Shown here: in pieces, positions 1 to 10,464 of the stretch
Numbering within the stretch: position 1 is the stretch's first letter
Layout: the number at the start of each line of letters is the position of its first letter
From: Chitinophaga pinensis
Lineage (GTDB): Bacteria; Bacteroidota; Bacteroidia; NS11-12g; UBA955
Direction of reading: 5' to 3'
Length of the DNA stretch: 64,000 nt
NCBI GenBank assembly: GCA_945877575.1
Contig: CAMDUE010000015.1
Location: forward strand, 1 to 64,000
Translations under genes and position numbers: made by a program
The notes under the pieces: generated by a model
Databases searched by the model: none
Seen by the model: only the letters and a program-made list of their open reading frames with translations
Told to the model about the DNA's origin: nothing

Positions 1-1155
1 ATGGGACTTCGCGTTTTTGGGCACAATAAACCAAACGAACTCAGGGATTGTAACGATACTAAATTGGAAGTGCCTTTTGGGCCCTACAATCACAAAGAGT
101 TCAATAAAAAATTAAAGTCAATCAAGCCATTGGGATACACCAGCATCACTCAATCATTGCTGGCCACTGAAAATGATTTTCCTGTAGACAAAACCGCTAG
201 AAATGTAGTTATCATCATTACGGATGGCGTAGAAGAATGTCCAGGTGACCCTTGCGAAGTCAGTAGAGTCCTCCAGAAAAAAGGCATCGTATTGAGGCCT
301 TTCATCATTGGACTTGGAACGGATTCAGAAAAATTCAGAACCGCTTATTCTTGCGCAGGAAAGTATTTCAACGCCGAAGATGCTTCGCAGTTTCAAAAAG
401 TAATGGGCGTCATTGTTTCTCAAGTATTGAACAATACAAGCGCTCAAATTAACCTATTAGATCAACAAGGCCGTCCACTAGAAACCGACATACCCATCAC
501 TTTATACGACCAACAGACCAATGAATCGGTGGAGTACTTTGTTCATACCATGAACGGTAAGGGAATTCCTGATACCTTGTATTTGGATCCTCTGAGAAAG
601 TACAACATGACCGTACATACTCTGCCACCGGTAAATATGGCGAATATTGAATTGGTAGGAGGTCGACACAATACCATTGCAGCAAATACTCCAAGAGGTA
701 ATATTTTGCTGAAAGTGGGTGGAATTACCCGTTACAGGCAGTTAGAAGCCATTGTAAAAGTTAAAGATCAATGTGGGATTTTGCATAATCAGCCGTTCAA
801 TTCCACTCAAAAATACTTGACCGGGGCATACGATCTTGAAGTTCTTTCGGTTCCTAGGCTTGTTTTTAAGGACATTCAAGTTAGTCAGAACAAAACCACC
901 GTCATTGAGATTCCCGCCCCTGGAATGTTGCAACTTTCGTTGGCCAAAGATATTCAAGGCGCTGTTTTTCAAGTGAAAGATGGTAAAATGGTTTGGGTGA
1001 TGGACCTTCCCACAACCGCAGGCCGACATGAATTGATCATTCAACCGGGAAATTACGAAGTGGTTTATCGTCCCAAAAGCGAAACCAGAACTCTGTACAC
1101 CCGTAAAAAACCCTTTAGCGTTACATCAGGTATTAATACCTCATTATCATTATAA
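1..1155 (+). CDS. von Willebrand factor A domain protein (5' end outside window)
   Basis: The gene enters from the left edge; the ATG at base 1 is probably internal, because the visible protein starts in the middle of a vWA domain and lacks the N-terminal MIDAS DxSxS strand. Residues 1-140 carry the rest of the vWA fold: a Thr-Ser-Ile-Thr stretch near 46-50 and the VVIIITDG strand at about 68-75, followed by a Cys-rich segment (C79, C84) and the IIGLG strand. Residues 145-384 look like several beta-sandwich repeats of unknown family. This resembles secreted or periplasmic Bacteroidota vWA proteins. Ligand and role are unknown. It ends 9 bp before the transketolase gene and may be co-transcribed with it. 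Confidence 0.75.
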   Translation: MGLRVFGHNKPNELRDCNDTKLEVPFGPYNHKEFNKKLKSIKPLGYTSITQSLLATENDFPVDKTARNVVIIITDGVEECPGDPCEVSRVLQKKGIVLRPFIIGLGTDSEKFRTAYSCAGKYFNAEDASQFQKVMGVIVSQVLNNTSAQINLLDQQGRPLETDIPITLYDQQTNESVEYFVHTMNGKGIPDTLYLDPLRKYNMTVHTLPPVNMANIELVGGRHNTIAANTPRGNILLKVGGITRYRQLEAIVKVKDQCGILHNQPFNSTQKYLTGAYDLEVLSVPRLVFKDIQVSQNKTTVIEIPAPGMLQLSLAKDIQGAVFQVKDGKMVWVMDLPTTAGRHELIIQPGNYEVVYRPKSETRTLYTRKKPFSVTSGINTSLSL

Positions 1156-1164
1156 AAATCTTCA

Positions 1165-2118
1165 ATGAAACATTTCGAAATACTAGGACAAAAAGACACG
1201 CGTAGCGGATTTGGAGCTGGACTCCTTGAATTAGGTCGCACAAATCCCAACGTTGTAGCCATGTGTGCTGATTTAACCGGTTCTTTGCTCATGAATCACT
1301 TTCAAGGTGAATTTCCTGAAAGATTCTATCAAGCAGGAATTGCCGAAGCCAATATGATGGGTGTAGCAGCTGGTTTTGCTTTAGGAGGTAAAATTCCATT
1401 CACAGGAACCTTTGCCAATTTCTCAACCGGCCGTGTGTACGATCAAATTCGTCAGAGTATTGCTTATTCTCATGCAAATGTGAAAATTTGTGCTTCTCAT
1501 GCTGGATTAACTTTGGGAGAAGACGGTGCTACGCACCAAATTTTGGAAGACATTGGATTGATGAAAATGCTGCCTGGAATGACGGTAATTAATCCTTGTG
1601 ATTACAACCAAACCAAAGCAGCAACGATTGCTATCGCTGACCATCACGGTCCAGTTTATTTGAGATTTGGACGTCCAAAATGGCCTGTATTTATATCTGA
1701 AGATACCCCTTTTATCATTGGAAAAGCCTTAATGCTTAGCGAGGGTACCGACGTTACCATTTTGGCAACCGGTCACTTGGTGTGGAAAGCCATTGAAGCA
1801 GGTCATATACTTGCAGAAAAAGGCATCAGTGCAGAAATTATCAATATTCACACCATCAAACCGCTTGACGATGAAGCTATTTTAGCGTCTGTTCAAAAAA
1901 CGGGTTGTGTGGTGACAGCAGAAGAACATCAAATGAATGGTGGATTGGGTGATGCAGTGGCTCAATTATTATCTAGAAAGTTACCTAAACCACTTGAAAT
2001 GGTTGCGGTGAACGATTCTTTTGGTGAAAGCGGTACGCCTGATGAACTTTTGGTAAAATACGGACTTGATACCCCCAATGTGGTTGAGGCTGCGTTGAAG
2101 GTGATGGCTCGCAAATGA
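1165..2118 (+). CDS. transketolase, C-terminal (pyrimidine-binding/TK-C) subunit
   Basis: This 317-residue protein is the C-terminal half of a split transketolase (thiamine-diphosphate enzyme of the non-oxidative pentose phosphate pathway). The pyrimidine-binding domain spans about residues 5-165 and holds the catalytic-glutamate strand in [11 protein letters not shown] and the typical [15 protein letters not shown] loop. The transketolase C domain follows from about 185 ([10 protein letters not shown] onward). The enzyme needs an N-terminal TPP-binding subunit. That partner is usually the adjacent gene, but here the upstream neighbour is the vWA protein, so it must be encoded elsewhere. The stop overlaps the mfd start by 4 bp (ATGA), which suggests translational coupling. 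Confidence 0.9.
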   Translation: MKHFEILGQKDTRSGFGAGLLELGRTNPNVVAMCADLTGSLLMNHFQGEFPERFYQAGIAEANMMGVAAGFALGGKIPFTGTFANFSTGRVYDQIRQSIAYSHANVKICASHAGLTLGEDGATHQILEDIGLMKMLPGMTVINPCDYNQTKAATIAIADHHGPVYLRFGRPKWPVFISEDTPFIIGKALMLSEGTDVTILATGHLVWKAIEAGHILAEKGISAEIINIHTIKPLDDEAILASVQKTGCVVTAEEHQMNGGLGDAVAQLLSRKLPKPLEMVAVNDSFGESGTPDELLVKYGLDTPNVVEAALKVMARK

Positions 2119-5100
2119 ATACCAAAGACATTTTAAGCAAACTCAGAGAATCTGAGGCCATACAAGAATTACTGGGAGGAGTAAAATCTTCCAAATTGCT
2201 GTATCTGCAAGGATTGGCGGGTTCTGGTGCGAGCGTTGCATGTGCAGCGGTTTACGCTGAAACCCAAAGACCCTTATTGATTGTTCTTCCGAACAAGGAA
2301 GAATCACAATATTTTAAATCCGATCTGGAAAATCTCCTTACCGGACAACCCATTTATTTTCTGCCTGATTCTTTCGTCAAGAGTTTTTCTCCCCAAAGAG
2401 AACATGCCATGAATGTGCAGGAGCGCATTGAAACCCTCAATGCCTTGCGCAAGAACAATAGACGAATTGTAATTACGTATACAGAGGCCTTGGCCGAATT
2501 GGTGGTAGAACGAAATACCCTAGAATCTAATTCATTTGAAATTGCCCGCGGACAAAAGCTTGATATTGACTTTCTCATTGATTTTCTTCACGAAAACAGC
2601 TTTGAAAGAGAGGATTTTGTTATGGAACCCGGACAGTTTTCGATTAGAGGGGGAATTGTTGATCTCTTTTCTTTTGCTCACGAGTATCCCTTTAGGATGG
2701 AATTAGATGGTGACATCATTGAAAGTATTCGTGCTTTTGACGTCAATTCGCAGTTGTCTATCAAGGAAATGGCCCATTTTACCTTGGTACCAAAGATTCA
2801 ATCGGATACCCATCAAAATACCTTTACCTCGCTGTTTAGTTACCTTCCTGAAGACACCTTGTTGATGTCTATTGATATGCCATCGCAATTGGAGAAATTA
2901 GCAAAAGCTTGGGAACGGTATCTTCAAGATCATCAGAGTGCTATTGATCTCAAAGCGGAGCACATCCCCAAGCATCCAAAGGAAATTTGGCTGACCCCAA
3001 AGGAATGGTTCAATGGAGTACAGAAATTTACTCAGGTTTTTATGGGTGGTGAAAGGCCCACAGACAAGCACCTGAGCATTACGTTCAATCAAGAACCACA
3101 GCCCATATTCAAACGAAACATTGAATTGCTGAAAGAATGGATGCAAAGCCAGCACCAAAAAGGGTATAAAACTTTGGTCTTTAGCGATAATAACCGACAA
3201 ATTGAACGCTTGCAAGTACTTTTAAAAAGTACCGATCAAGACGAGCAGTTTTCGCCTGTTTATACTGGGCTTGCAGCTGGTTTTGTTGATGCGGATTTAA
3301 AGATGGCTTTCATTACCGAGCATCAACTTTTTGATAAATATTACAAACCCAAATCAAGAGCTTCTAACAGTGGCAATACATTGACATTGAGAGAGCTAAG
3401 GCATTTGAAGCCGGGTGATTTTGTGACACATATAGATCACGGAATTGGAAGGTTTGCCGGGCTTCAAAAAATGGAAATGAACGGGGTAAATCAGGAGGTT
3501 CTTAGATTGGTCTACAGAGACAATGACTTATTATACGTCTCTGTAAATAGCCTTCATAAAATTTCTAAATATACCGGTAAAGACGGAACTGCGCCCTCCT
3601 TACACAAATTGGGTTCACCTGCATGGGACAAACAAAAAAAGAACACCAAAAAGAAAGTTAAAGACATTGCCCGTGAGTTGATTCAGTTGTATGCTCAACG
3701 AAAAAAGGAAAAAGGATTTGCCTTCGCCCCAGATAATTACCTTCAATTGGAACTTGAAGCCTCGTTTTTTTACGAAGACACCCCTGATCAAGGCAAAGCT
3801 ATTGAGGCGGTAAAAAAGGACATGGAAAACGAGCAGCCCATGGATCGTTTGGTTTGTGGGGATGTGGGTTTCGGGAAAACTGAAGTTGCGATGCGCGCCG
3901 CGTTTAAAGCGGTCTGTGATTCAAAGCAAGTAGCAGTTTTAGTACCCACCACTATTTTAGCTCAGCAACATTACAGAACCTTTACTAAGCGATTTTCTGG
4001 TTTTCCAGTAACCGTTGAGTATCTCAATAGATTTAAATCGGCCAAAGAACAAAAGGCTGTGATTGAAAAACTTGCCGCTGGAAAGGTTGATGTAGTCATT
4101 GGTACCCACCGTTTGATTGGCAAAGACATCAAATTCAAAGATTTAGGTTTACTCATTATTGACGAAGAACAAAAATTTGGCGTCGGGGCTAAAGAAAAAC
4201 TCAAAAGTATTCGAGTTAACGTTGATACTCTAACGTTAACGGCTACACCCATTCCGAGAACCCTACATTTTAGTTTGATGGGTGCACGTGATTTAAGCAT
4301 CATTAATACACCTCCTCCCAACAGACAACCCGTTCATACAGAGTTAGCTACTTTTTCAAGAGATATTCTGGGTCGGGCCGTTTTAGATGAAATTTCTCGT
4401 GGTGGACAGGTATTTTTGGTTCATACACGCATCAAAGACATCCATGAATTAGCACGTATCATTGAGGAAGAAGTGCCCGAAGCCAAAGTGTGTGTGGCTC
4501 ACGGACAAATGGAAGGTCACGAATTGGAAGATGTGATGGTGCGTTTCATAGAAGGGGAATACGATGTGCTTGTTGCTACCAGTATCATTGAAAGTGGGCT
4601 TGATATTCCCAATGCCAATACCATCATCATCAATAATGCGCATTTGTTTGGACTTTCTGACTTGCATCAAATGAGGGGTAGAGTGGGGCGTTCAAACATC
4701 AAAGCTTTCTGTTATTTATTGTCACCACCGCTTTCGGTTTTACCTGAAGATTCTCGAAAGCGTTTGAGAACTTTGGAAGAATATTCAGAGCTGGGCAGCG
4801 GTTTCCAAGTTGCCATGCGCGACCTAGATATTCGCGGTGCCGGGAATTTATTGGGCGCAGAACAAAGCGGGTTCATTGCTGATATGGGCTTTGATATGTA
4901 CCATAAAATACTCGATGAAGCCGTTCAAGAATTGAAACAAGATGAGTTTAGAGACATTTTTGACAATCCCCAAGAAATCAATATTGAAAGTCGTGATTGT
5001 CAAATTGATACCCACTATGAGATTTTAATCCCCTCGGAATATGTGACCCAAACTTCGGAGAGAATTAGTTTGTATAGTGAGTTATCAAACATCAACACAG

Positions 5101-5465
5101 AATTGGGTTTACAAGGATTTATCAAGGAGTTGAAAGATCGTTTTGGTAGGCCCCCCAACGAAGTTCTAGCTTTGGTTGATTCTGTGCGATTAAAATGGGC
5201 AGCCAAAGAACTGGGCTTAGAGAAGGTAGCACTAATGCCAACAAAAATGCGCTGTTTTTTTCCGGGGGATGCTGCAGCGCCTGTATACCAATCCGAGGCT
5301 TTCACCATGCTCATCGGGATGGTAGCCACTCAACCGAATAAATACAATGCCAAACAAACGGATAAAGCATTCATCATTGAGGTAATTGGAATTTCGGATG
5401 TTTTTCAAGCACTATACGAGTTAAATGAATGGAAAAAAGCCCTAAAACCTGCTGTTGAATTATGA
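2115..5465 (+). CDS. mfd: transcription-repair coupling factor Mfd
   Basis: Mfd is the ATP-driven translocase that removes RNA polymerase stalled at DNA lesions and recruits UvrA. The 1116-residue length is typical. Visible parts in order are a UvrB-like N-terminal module (about 1-330), the RNA-polymerase interaction domain (about 435-500, with [12 protein letters not shown]), and a superfamily 2 motor with Walker A GDVGFGKT near residue 582. The Walker B variant DEEQ, the translocation motif and the C-terminal TRCF domain follow. Four-base overlaps with the genes on either side indicate a tightly coupled operon. Nothing looks degenerate. Confidence 0.97.
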   Translation: MNTKDILSKLRESEAIQELLGGVKSSKLLYLQGLAGSGASVACAAVYAETQRPLLIVLPNKEESQYFKSDLENLLTGQPIYFLPDSFVKSFSPQREHAMNVQERIETLNALRKNNRRIVITYTEALAELVVERNTLESNSFEIARGQKLDIDFLIDFLHENSFEREDFVMEPGQFSIRGGIVDLFSFAHEYPFRMELDGDIIESIRAFDVNSQLSIKEMAHFTLVPKIQSDTHQNTFTSLFSYLPEDTLLMSIDMPSQLEKLAKAWERYLQDHQSAIDLKAEHIPKHPKEIWLTPKEWFNGVQKFTQVFMGGERPTDKHLSITFNQEPQPIFKRNIELLKEWMQSQHQKGYKTLVFSDNNRQIERLQVLLKSTDQDEQFSPVYTGLAAGFVDADLKMAFITEHQLFDKYYKPKSRASNSGNTLTLRELRHLKPGDFVTHIDHGIGRFAGLQKMEMNGVNQEVLRLVYRDNDLLYVSVNSLHKISKYTGKDGTAPSLHKLGSPAWDKQKKNTKKKVKDIARELIQLYAQRKKEKGFAFAPDNYLQLELEASFFYEDTPDQGKAIEAVKKDMENEQPMDRLVCGDVGFGKTEVAMRAAFKAVCDSKQVAVLVPTTILAQQHYRTFTKRFSGFPVTVEYLNRFKSAKEQKAVIEKLAAGKVDVVIGTHRLIGKDIKFKDLGLLIIDEEQKFGVGAKEKLKSIRVNVDTLTLTATPIPRTLHFSLMGARDLSIINTPPPNRQPVHTELATFSRDILGRAVLDEISRGGQVFLVHTRIKDIHELARIIEEEVPEAKVCVAHGQMEGHELEDVMVRFIEGEYDVLVATSIIESGLDIPNANTIIINNAHLFGLSDLHQMRGRVGRSNIKAFCYLLSPPLSVLPEDSRKRLRTLEEYSELGSGFQVAMRDLDIRGAGNLLGAEQSGFIADMGFDMYHKILDEAVQELKQDEFRDIFDNPQEINIESRDCQIDTHYEILIPSEYVTQTSERISLYSELSNINTELGLQGFIKELKDRFGRPPNEVLALVDSVRLKWAAKELGLEKVALMPTKMRCFFPGDAAAPVYQSEAFTMLIGMVATQPNKYNAKQTDKAFIIEVIGISDVFQALYELNEWKKALKPAVEL

Positions 5466-6511
5466 ACAAATTGAGATTGCTTTTGTTGTTTTTTTATATT
5501 CTGATTTCATCCTCTTTAATGTCGCAAGTATTTAATCCCGATTTACCTTTCATACAAGGTAAACCCTCTAGTTGGAGCGGAAATCCTACAATTAAAGGTC
5601 GATTTTTTCACCCCCAGTACCCCATGAATAAGTCATTTTCTGATGTCATGAAATGGAAGAAAATGAAAAATCCTTACGAACTTGAGAAAAAAAACGATAC
5701 CTTTCAGTTGCCTATTGCACAAGATCTAAATGCTTTAAAATCAGATACTACCGATGGTATTTTTTGGTTGGGGCACGCCACATTTGTCATCAGAATCAAC
5801 GGCATTCAGTTTATCACGGATCCTGTTTTTGGGAAAGCAACGGTTCTCAAACGTTTTTCAAAACTTCCTGTTCAAGTTGAAGAATTGCCTCAATCTCATT
5901 ACCTTCTGATGTCGCATGATCATCGTGACCATTGCGACAAGCGAAGTTTGAAACTTTTGAAGAAGTTGAACCCAAATTTGAAGTTTTATTCAGGATTGAA
6001 CATGGATAAAATACTGAAGCAATTTTTAAAAGGTTCAGAAGGACAAGTAGCCGGTTGGTATCAAAAATACCAAACCGATTCATTTGAATTGTATTTCTTA
6101 CCAACTCGACATTGGGCAAAACGCGGATTTTTTGACACCAATAAACGTCTGTGGGGCTCTTTTATTTTAAAAATTGGAGGAAAAACGATTTATTTTGGTG
6201 GTGACTCGGGCTATAGCTCACATTATAAGGAGATTGCAGAGTTATTTCCAGATATTGATTATGCCATCTTGGGAATAGGAGCCTTTGAACCAGAATGGTT
6301 TATGGAAACCAACCACGCATCGCCAGAAAAAGCCTATCAAGCGTTTAAAGATTTAAATGCCCAATACATGATTCCCATGCATTATGGCACATTTGACCTT
6401 TCTGATGAACCCGTTTGTTATCCGCAGAAAATGCTAGAAACAATAAAGGAGTCTCGTAAAGACTCCTCTATCATTATCCCCAATTTGGGCGGTAATTTAA
6501 TTGTTCATTAA
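5462..6511 (+). CDS. secreted metallo-beta-lactamase-fold hydrolase (UlaG / NAPE-PLD-like)
   Basis: This 349-residue protein has an N-terminal hydrophobic signal segment (about 1-21). The metallo-beta-lactamase fold shows GHATFVIR, the metal-binding SHDHRDHCD loop near residue 156, a PTRHWAKRGFFD loop, the FGGDSGY aspartate ligand and the C-terminal MHYGTF histidine. This pattern is the UlaG/RomA/NAPE-PLD-like family, which includes lactonases and phospholipase D-like enzymes, so the substrate cannot be named. It starts inside the mfd stop codon. Its 3' end overlaps the convergent DUF5723 gene by 15 bp, and no terminator fits between them. Confidence 0.85.
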   Translation: MNKLRLLLLFFYILISSSLMSQVFNPDLPFIQGKPSSWSGNPTIKGRFFHPQYPMNKSFSDVMKWKKMKNPYELEKKNDTFQLPIAQDLNALKSDTTDGIFWLGHATFVIRINGIQFITDPVFGKATVLKRFSKLPVQVEELPQSHYLLMSHDHRDHCDKRSLKLLKKLNPNLKFYSGLNMDKILKQFLKGSEGQVAGWYQKYQTDSFELYFLPTRHWAKRGFFDTNKRLWGSFILKIGGKTIYFGGDSGYSSHYKEIAELFPDIDYAILGIGAFEPEWFMETNHASPEKAYQAFKDLNAQYMIPMHYGTFDLSDEPVCYPQKMLETIKESRKDSSIIIPNLGGNLIVH

Positions 6512-8221
6512 GTCAGTAGCATCTGCTTCTTTTTTCTTCTTCTTTTCTTTTACAGGCTTTGGCTCTTTAGCAGCCTTTGGCGCTTTTTCTTTCTTTACTT
6601 TTTTAGGCTTTTCCATGGCAGCTTCTTCCGCAGATACCTCTGTGTAAGGTTGTTCAGTTCCAACTGCTGGTTTAGCACTCTCAGAATCAGACTTTATTTG
6701 TGTGTTGTCTAAAAGCAATGAGTCTTTAGTTAATTCTTCTTTATTATCCATTGACTCTCCTAAAAATCCGTATGGGCATCCTTTATTGCTCAGAACACCA
6801 TAGACCTTGCGGCAACTATCTTTTCGGTCAGGAGTCATGTCATGGTCACGATCTTTCCAAGTGATGATGTTAATATTTACACCGGCCATTCCAGAAACCC
6901 CAGTGATGCTTCCGTAGTTAATCGGCGCTAGAATGTCATTTACTGCAAAAAATGCTTGCAATGGGCCTAAATTCAAACTCATTCCCAATCCTACGCGGTG
7001 ATTAGCAATTCCGGCCGGATCAAAATAACTATAGCTCAAACGTAAATCCAAAAATTCATTCAACTCTTGGTGAATGCTGGTACTTACAAAAGCTTTATCT
7101 CCTTTTGCTCCGTAACCAACCCCTCCAAAAACTTGGACAAGAGTTCTAGGGTGCAAGAAAAACTCTGCACCAATGTTATAACGAGGTTTTAATTTCCTCT
7201 CAAAAGAGGAAATACTACCAGCTTTTACTTCAAAAGTACCAATGGCTGTGTCAATGATGTTGCTGATGGTATTATCATTGAAATCAGAAATTTGGTTGGT
7301 ATCCAAACCATTCCAAGTCCAAGTACTTTGATTCATTTTTACACTTTCAACACCATAATCCCACATAATGGACCCAACGTTCTGAACCGATCCTGAAAAT
7401 CTCCAACGCTCATTCAATCTATACACCGCTCCAAAACCAGCGGCAAATCCGCGGTTAGAATTGATTGGGTTAAAGCCATTGCTTAAATTGTTGTTGATAA
7501 CATCAGTGATGTTATAATTAGAGTCGTTTATTACCGAAGCAATACTGCCACCAACGAGTGATGCTTTTCCGTCAAGTTCACCGGTAATAGCCATTGAATA
7601 TATACTTGAAGTTCCAGTATCTGTATTGATCGACATGTAAGCTTTATCAAACCCCATATAAGCTAAACCGTTCAGTTGACTCAGATTAACACCAATTGAA
7701 AGTTCGTTGGTGATGTGACGTCCGTAACTCAAGGTATTTTGCATGTATGTTTGAAAGTCGGTACCACTGAAATCAAGATTAGCATCACGACCAATGTAAG
7801 CAGAGTTGCCATAAAATGCCAATCCCAACATGTCCTTTGGCATTCTCACCGAACCTTCTGCAATTATGCTAGAATTAAATGATATATATGATTTTAAACT
7901 CCTGAATCCAAAGTGGAATAATTCTCCTCTTGTTCGTATATCAATACCCAATTGCTTGTCATCTTCATTCATCAGTCGATTTACAGTTTGTTTTGTTGAT
8001 TCCTTGGAATTAAAAACTGAGTTTAAATCAAATCCTACTAGGCCCATTCCAAATGAAGAGGTTCCAGCGCTTAAACTCAATTTATATTGTGGCATAAAAC
8101 CAGGATTATTCAAATGTGACTGGCTAAAATGACGGTTATTGATTTCAAACAACTCTTGAGCTTGAATTTTACCTGTGGCAATTAAGCCTAAAAATAAAGT
8201 GGCGAAAAAACGTAATTTCAT
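6497..8221 (-). CDS. DUF5723-family outer-membrane-type protein
   Basis: The 574-residue protein begins with a signal peptide ending near TGKIQAQ and continues with the NNRHFSQSHLNNPGFMPQY opening typical of DUF5723 proteins of Bacteroidota. These are predicted outer-membrane beta-barrels of unknown function. The central part has alternating beta-barrel-like strands up to about residue 450. A short Asp-rich thrombospondin-3-like segment (RDHDMTPDRKDSC) follows, and the C-terminus is a very lysine-rich tail (about 520-574) that is probably periplasmic. It lies 8 bp downstream of the large lipoprotein gene, so the two are probably one operon and may act together. Confidence 0.75.
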   Translation of the reverse strand: MKLRFFATLFLGLIATGKIQAQELFEINNRHFSQSHLNNPGFMPQYKLSLSAGTSSFGMGLVGFDLNSVFNSKESTKQTVNRLMNEDDKQLGIDIRTRGELFHFGFRSLKSYISFNSSIIAEGSVRMPKDMLGLAFYGNSAYIGRDANLDFSGTDFQTYMQNTLSYGRHITNELSIGVNLSQLNGLAYMGFDKAYMSINTDTGTSSIYSMAITGELDGKASLVGGSIASVINDSNYNITDVINNNLSNGFNPINSNRGFAAGFGAVYRLNERWRFSGSVQNVGSIMWDYGVESVKMNQSTWTWNGLDTNQISDFNDNTISNIIDTAIGTFEVKAGSISSFERKLKPRYNIGAEFFLHPRTLVQVFGGVGYGAKGDKAFVSTSIHQELNEFLDLRLSYSYFDPAGIANHRVGLGMSLNLGPLQAFFAVNDILAPINYGSITGVSGMAGVNINIITWKDRDHDMTPDRKDSCRKVYGVLSNKGCPYGFLGESMDNKEELTKDSLLLDNTQIKSDSESAKPAVGTEQPYTEVSAEEAAMEKPKKVKKEKAPKAAKEPKPVKEKKKKKEADATDLMNN

Positions 8222-8229
8222 GACTTATT

Positions 8230-10311
8230 TTATAGTGTTTGAGTAATTTTTGCCCTAAGTGCTAAAGAAATATCTAGACGGCAGTCAGTGTATATACTTA
8301 CAGGTTTATTTCCGCTATCAAAAGAATTGAAATTCGTTTTGATGATAATATACTTAACCATTTTATCGTTTAGTTTCTTTAACGTACTTCCATTTAATAG
8401 AAAGACAGACATATTTTCATTCGATTTATTAGGTCGACCATTTTGATCAACTTCAGCTGATTTGAGTAATGAAACATCTATGAATGACGCAATTGGTTTA
8501 TATGATGAATCTGTGAATACCAAATCGAGTGAGCCATCCAAAGGAAATCCATTTAATGTTTTAATTGAGAGTTCTATTAAGTCAAAATCTTGAAGACCTC
8601 TTAATGATGCACCTTCTTCTAAAGTGTCTTGATAAGTGAATTCTTTGGCAGTAAAAGTCATCGGAATATCAGCGTCAAAACCAATATTTATTGAACTAGT
8701 CTGTGTTATGTGATCAACGTATTGCCCTGTAAATCCATCGGGATTCATCAAAGCCTGTCCCTTTACATCAAACAATACAGCTGGCATACCTAGGCATTCT
8801 ACAATTTTTGAATTGTCTTTATCAATTGCAAATGTCTGAGATTTTATTTGCCCTTTTTCAGCAATACTCGGATACGGGAAGGCCATATTTGGCGCATTCA
8901 TAGGTAGAAGGTTACCATCAGCATCTTTTGCTGTAATATTCAACTTAACTAAAATTGGGAAACCAAATGAATTGTCAACATAAACATGCATGCTAGGATT
9001 AGACATAGTTATACCCTTTCCTAATTCAGCCAATTGACTTACATCCATATTTTCTATGTTGATATCAAAAGTTTTACTTCCAAGATATCCGTCAATATAT
9101 TCAAAACGAGCACCACTAGCGTCAAAATCAATTTGGATGTAATCCGAAGAATCAAATGTGACTAATCCAGCGCTTGCTGCAACCTCAGTGTATACGGACA
9201 TGCGAAGAATATTGTATTCCTTACCAGTACCTGCTCCCAAGAAAATTTGGGCACCGCTAAGATCTACGCTCGAATTTACGAACCCCGTGGGAACGGTAAT
9301 TTCTTGTTTTGTTATTGGATTTCCATTCAGTGTAGCATCTGGCAATTCCAAACCTACTTTCACTGTCGTATTGATACTTGAGGTGGTTTTAATTGGAAGA
9401 ACTGCTGAGGTAAATTTCAAATTTTTGATTCTAGCATCTAAATTTGGATCAGATAAGTCAAGTGAAATATTTTGAACGGGTAGCACTTGTTTAGGGATTT
9501 TTGCTTTACCACCAATACACTTCATATTGTTGTAAGTAACATCAATAATTACTTCATCTTGCAAGTCTATTAATACTTTAGTAGTGCTTTTTGAAATATC
9601 GATATTAGGTATGTTATATCCCAATTGATTACTTAATGTTTTGCCTCCGAGGTAAATGCTGTCTGTTCCAATTCCACCCGGCAATACATTACTAAATGTT
9701 GCTATACCCAATAATGTTTGAGTTGGAACATTATCATAAATACCTATTTGAATTTTATTCATTGTGGTAGGTAAACCATTTGTCATTGAAAAGACCAAAA
9801 AACCATCAGATAATCTCACCGATTCATAATCAGAACTTTGTGCTAAATTTGTGATAGACAACAAGTTTGATTTAACAGCAGGGAAAGTATCAGTTGTGCC
9901 ATTGGCCATCTGTAGCAATAACTTAGCTGTATCATTTGCACTTTGAGACATTTGATCAAGGGTTTGCGAAGTGGATTCTTTTTGACCAGAGATAGATAAT
10001 TCTCCAATTTTAAATACAGATGTAGCTCCAGCAAGAGCAACATCTTTGAGAATAGAATCGGCAGATAATTGAAAAACACTGTCTTGTTTGAAAGTGAATC
10101 TGATTAGCCCATCAGGGTCGTATTTTATTATATTGTCTTGCTTTAATATGTCTGAAGCAATAATCCGAGCATTTGCTAACGGTGTCAGAACCTCAGGTTT
10201 GATTGTCAATCCATTGAACTTGTCAAAGTTTACTTCATTCTTTTTACATTGTGTAAACAAGATAACTATTGACAATCCAAATAACAATGATAGATTTTTC
10301 ATGAGCCGCAT
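8230..10311 (-). CDS. large lipoprotein of unknown function
   Basis: The 693-residue product has a signal peptide with a lipobox ending in TQC at about residue 22, followed by charged residues, so it is a predicted lipoprotein. The body is low in Cys and rich in beta-type repeats of hydrophobic and Thr/Ser/Asp residues. I recognise no known domain. Two ATG codons are possible (10311 and 10302); both give the same mature protein. It is transcribed divergently from the Crp/Fnr gene, has a perfect -7 box at 10351-10344, and precedes the DUF5723 gene in one operon. Confidence 0.7.
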   Translation of the reverse strand: MRLMKNLSLLFGLSIVILFTQCKKNEVNFDKFNGLTIKPEVLTPLANARIIASDILKQDNIIKYDPDGLIRFTFKQDSVFQLSADSILKDVALAGATSVFKIGELSISGQKESTSQTLDQMSQSANDTAKLLLQMANGTTDTFPAVKSNLLSITNLAQSSDYESVRLSDGFLVFSMTNGLPTTMNKIQIGIYDNVPTQTLLGIATFSNVLPGGIGTDSIYLGGKTLSNQLGYNIPNIDISKSTTKVLIDLQDEVIIDVTYNNMKCIGGKAKIPKQVLPVQNISLDLSDPNLDARIKNLKFTSAVLPIKTTSSINTTVKVGLELPDATLNGNPITKQEITVPTGFVNSSVDLSGAQIFLGAGTGKEYNILRMSVYTEVAASAGLVTFDSSDYIQIDFDASGARFEYIDGYLGSKTFDINIENMDVSQLAELGKGITMSNPSMHVYVDNSFGFPILVKLNITAKDADGNLLPMNAPNMAFPYPSIAEKGQIKSQTFAIDKDNSKIVECLGMPAVLFDVKGQALMNPDGFTGQYVDHITQTSSINIGFDADIPMTFTAKEFTYQDTLEEGASLRGLQDFDLIELSIKTLNGFPLDGSLDLVFTDSSYKPIASFIDVSLLKSAEVDQNGRPNKSNENMSVFLLNGSTLKKLNDKMVKYIIIKTNFNSFDSGNKPVSIYTDCRLDISLALRAKITQTL

Positions 10312-10343
10312 ATTTGTAGTGTTATGTTAATTTAATTATAATT

Positions 10344-10351
10344 CAAATCTA
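10344..10351 (-). promoter_or_regulatory. -7 box of the lipoprotein-DUF5723 operon
   Basis: Reading the minus strand, TAGATTTG matches the Bacteroidota TAnnTTTG box exactly and lies 32 nt before the first ATG. The operator-like palindrome at 10358-10379 covers its upstream -33 region. Confidence 0.6.
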
Positions 10352-10357
10352 CTCATC

Positions 10358-10388
10358 TTAACACATTTTAATGTGTTAAATGTGTTAA
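10358..10388. promoter_or_regulatory. operator-like palindrome plus third half-site
   Basis: A perfect inverted repeat has 10-base arms (TTAACACATT and AATGTGTTAA) with a 2-base TT spacer at 10358-10379. A further AATGTGTTAA copy at 10379-10388 shares one base with it. The site lies in the 150 bp between the divergent lipoprotein and Crp/Fnr genes. Symmetric half-sites are what a dimeric CRP/FNR protein binds, so autoregulation and repression of the lipoprotein operon are plausible inferences. Confidence 0.55.
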
Positions 10389-10447
10389 TCTTACTACAAT
10401 TCTTTATAAACACAGAAAATTTAATCAAAGAGCAAAAGAAATAACTT

Positions 10448-10455
10448 TAATTTTG
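10448..10455 (+). promoter_or_regulatory. -7 box of the Crp/Fnr gene
   Basis: TAATTTTG matches TAnnTTTG and ends 9 nt before the ATG at 10465. The TTG at 10453 that extends the reading frame lies inside this box and is unlikely to be the start. Confidence 0.6.
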
Positions 10456-10464
10456 GTCAGTCCT

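Noticed and set aside
742-1044. 100-codon minus-strand open frame inside the vWA gene
   Set aside because: It is a shadow of the well-supported plus-strand gene with no homology or upstream signals.
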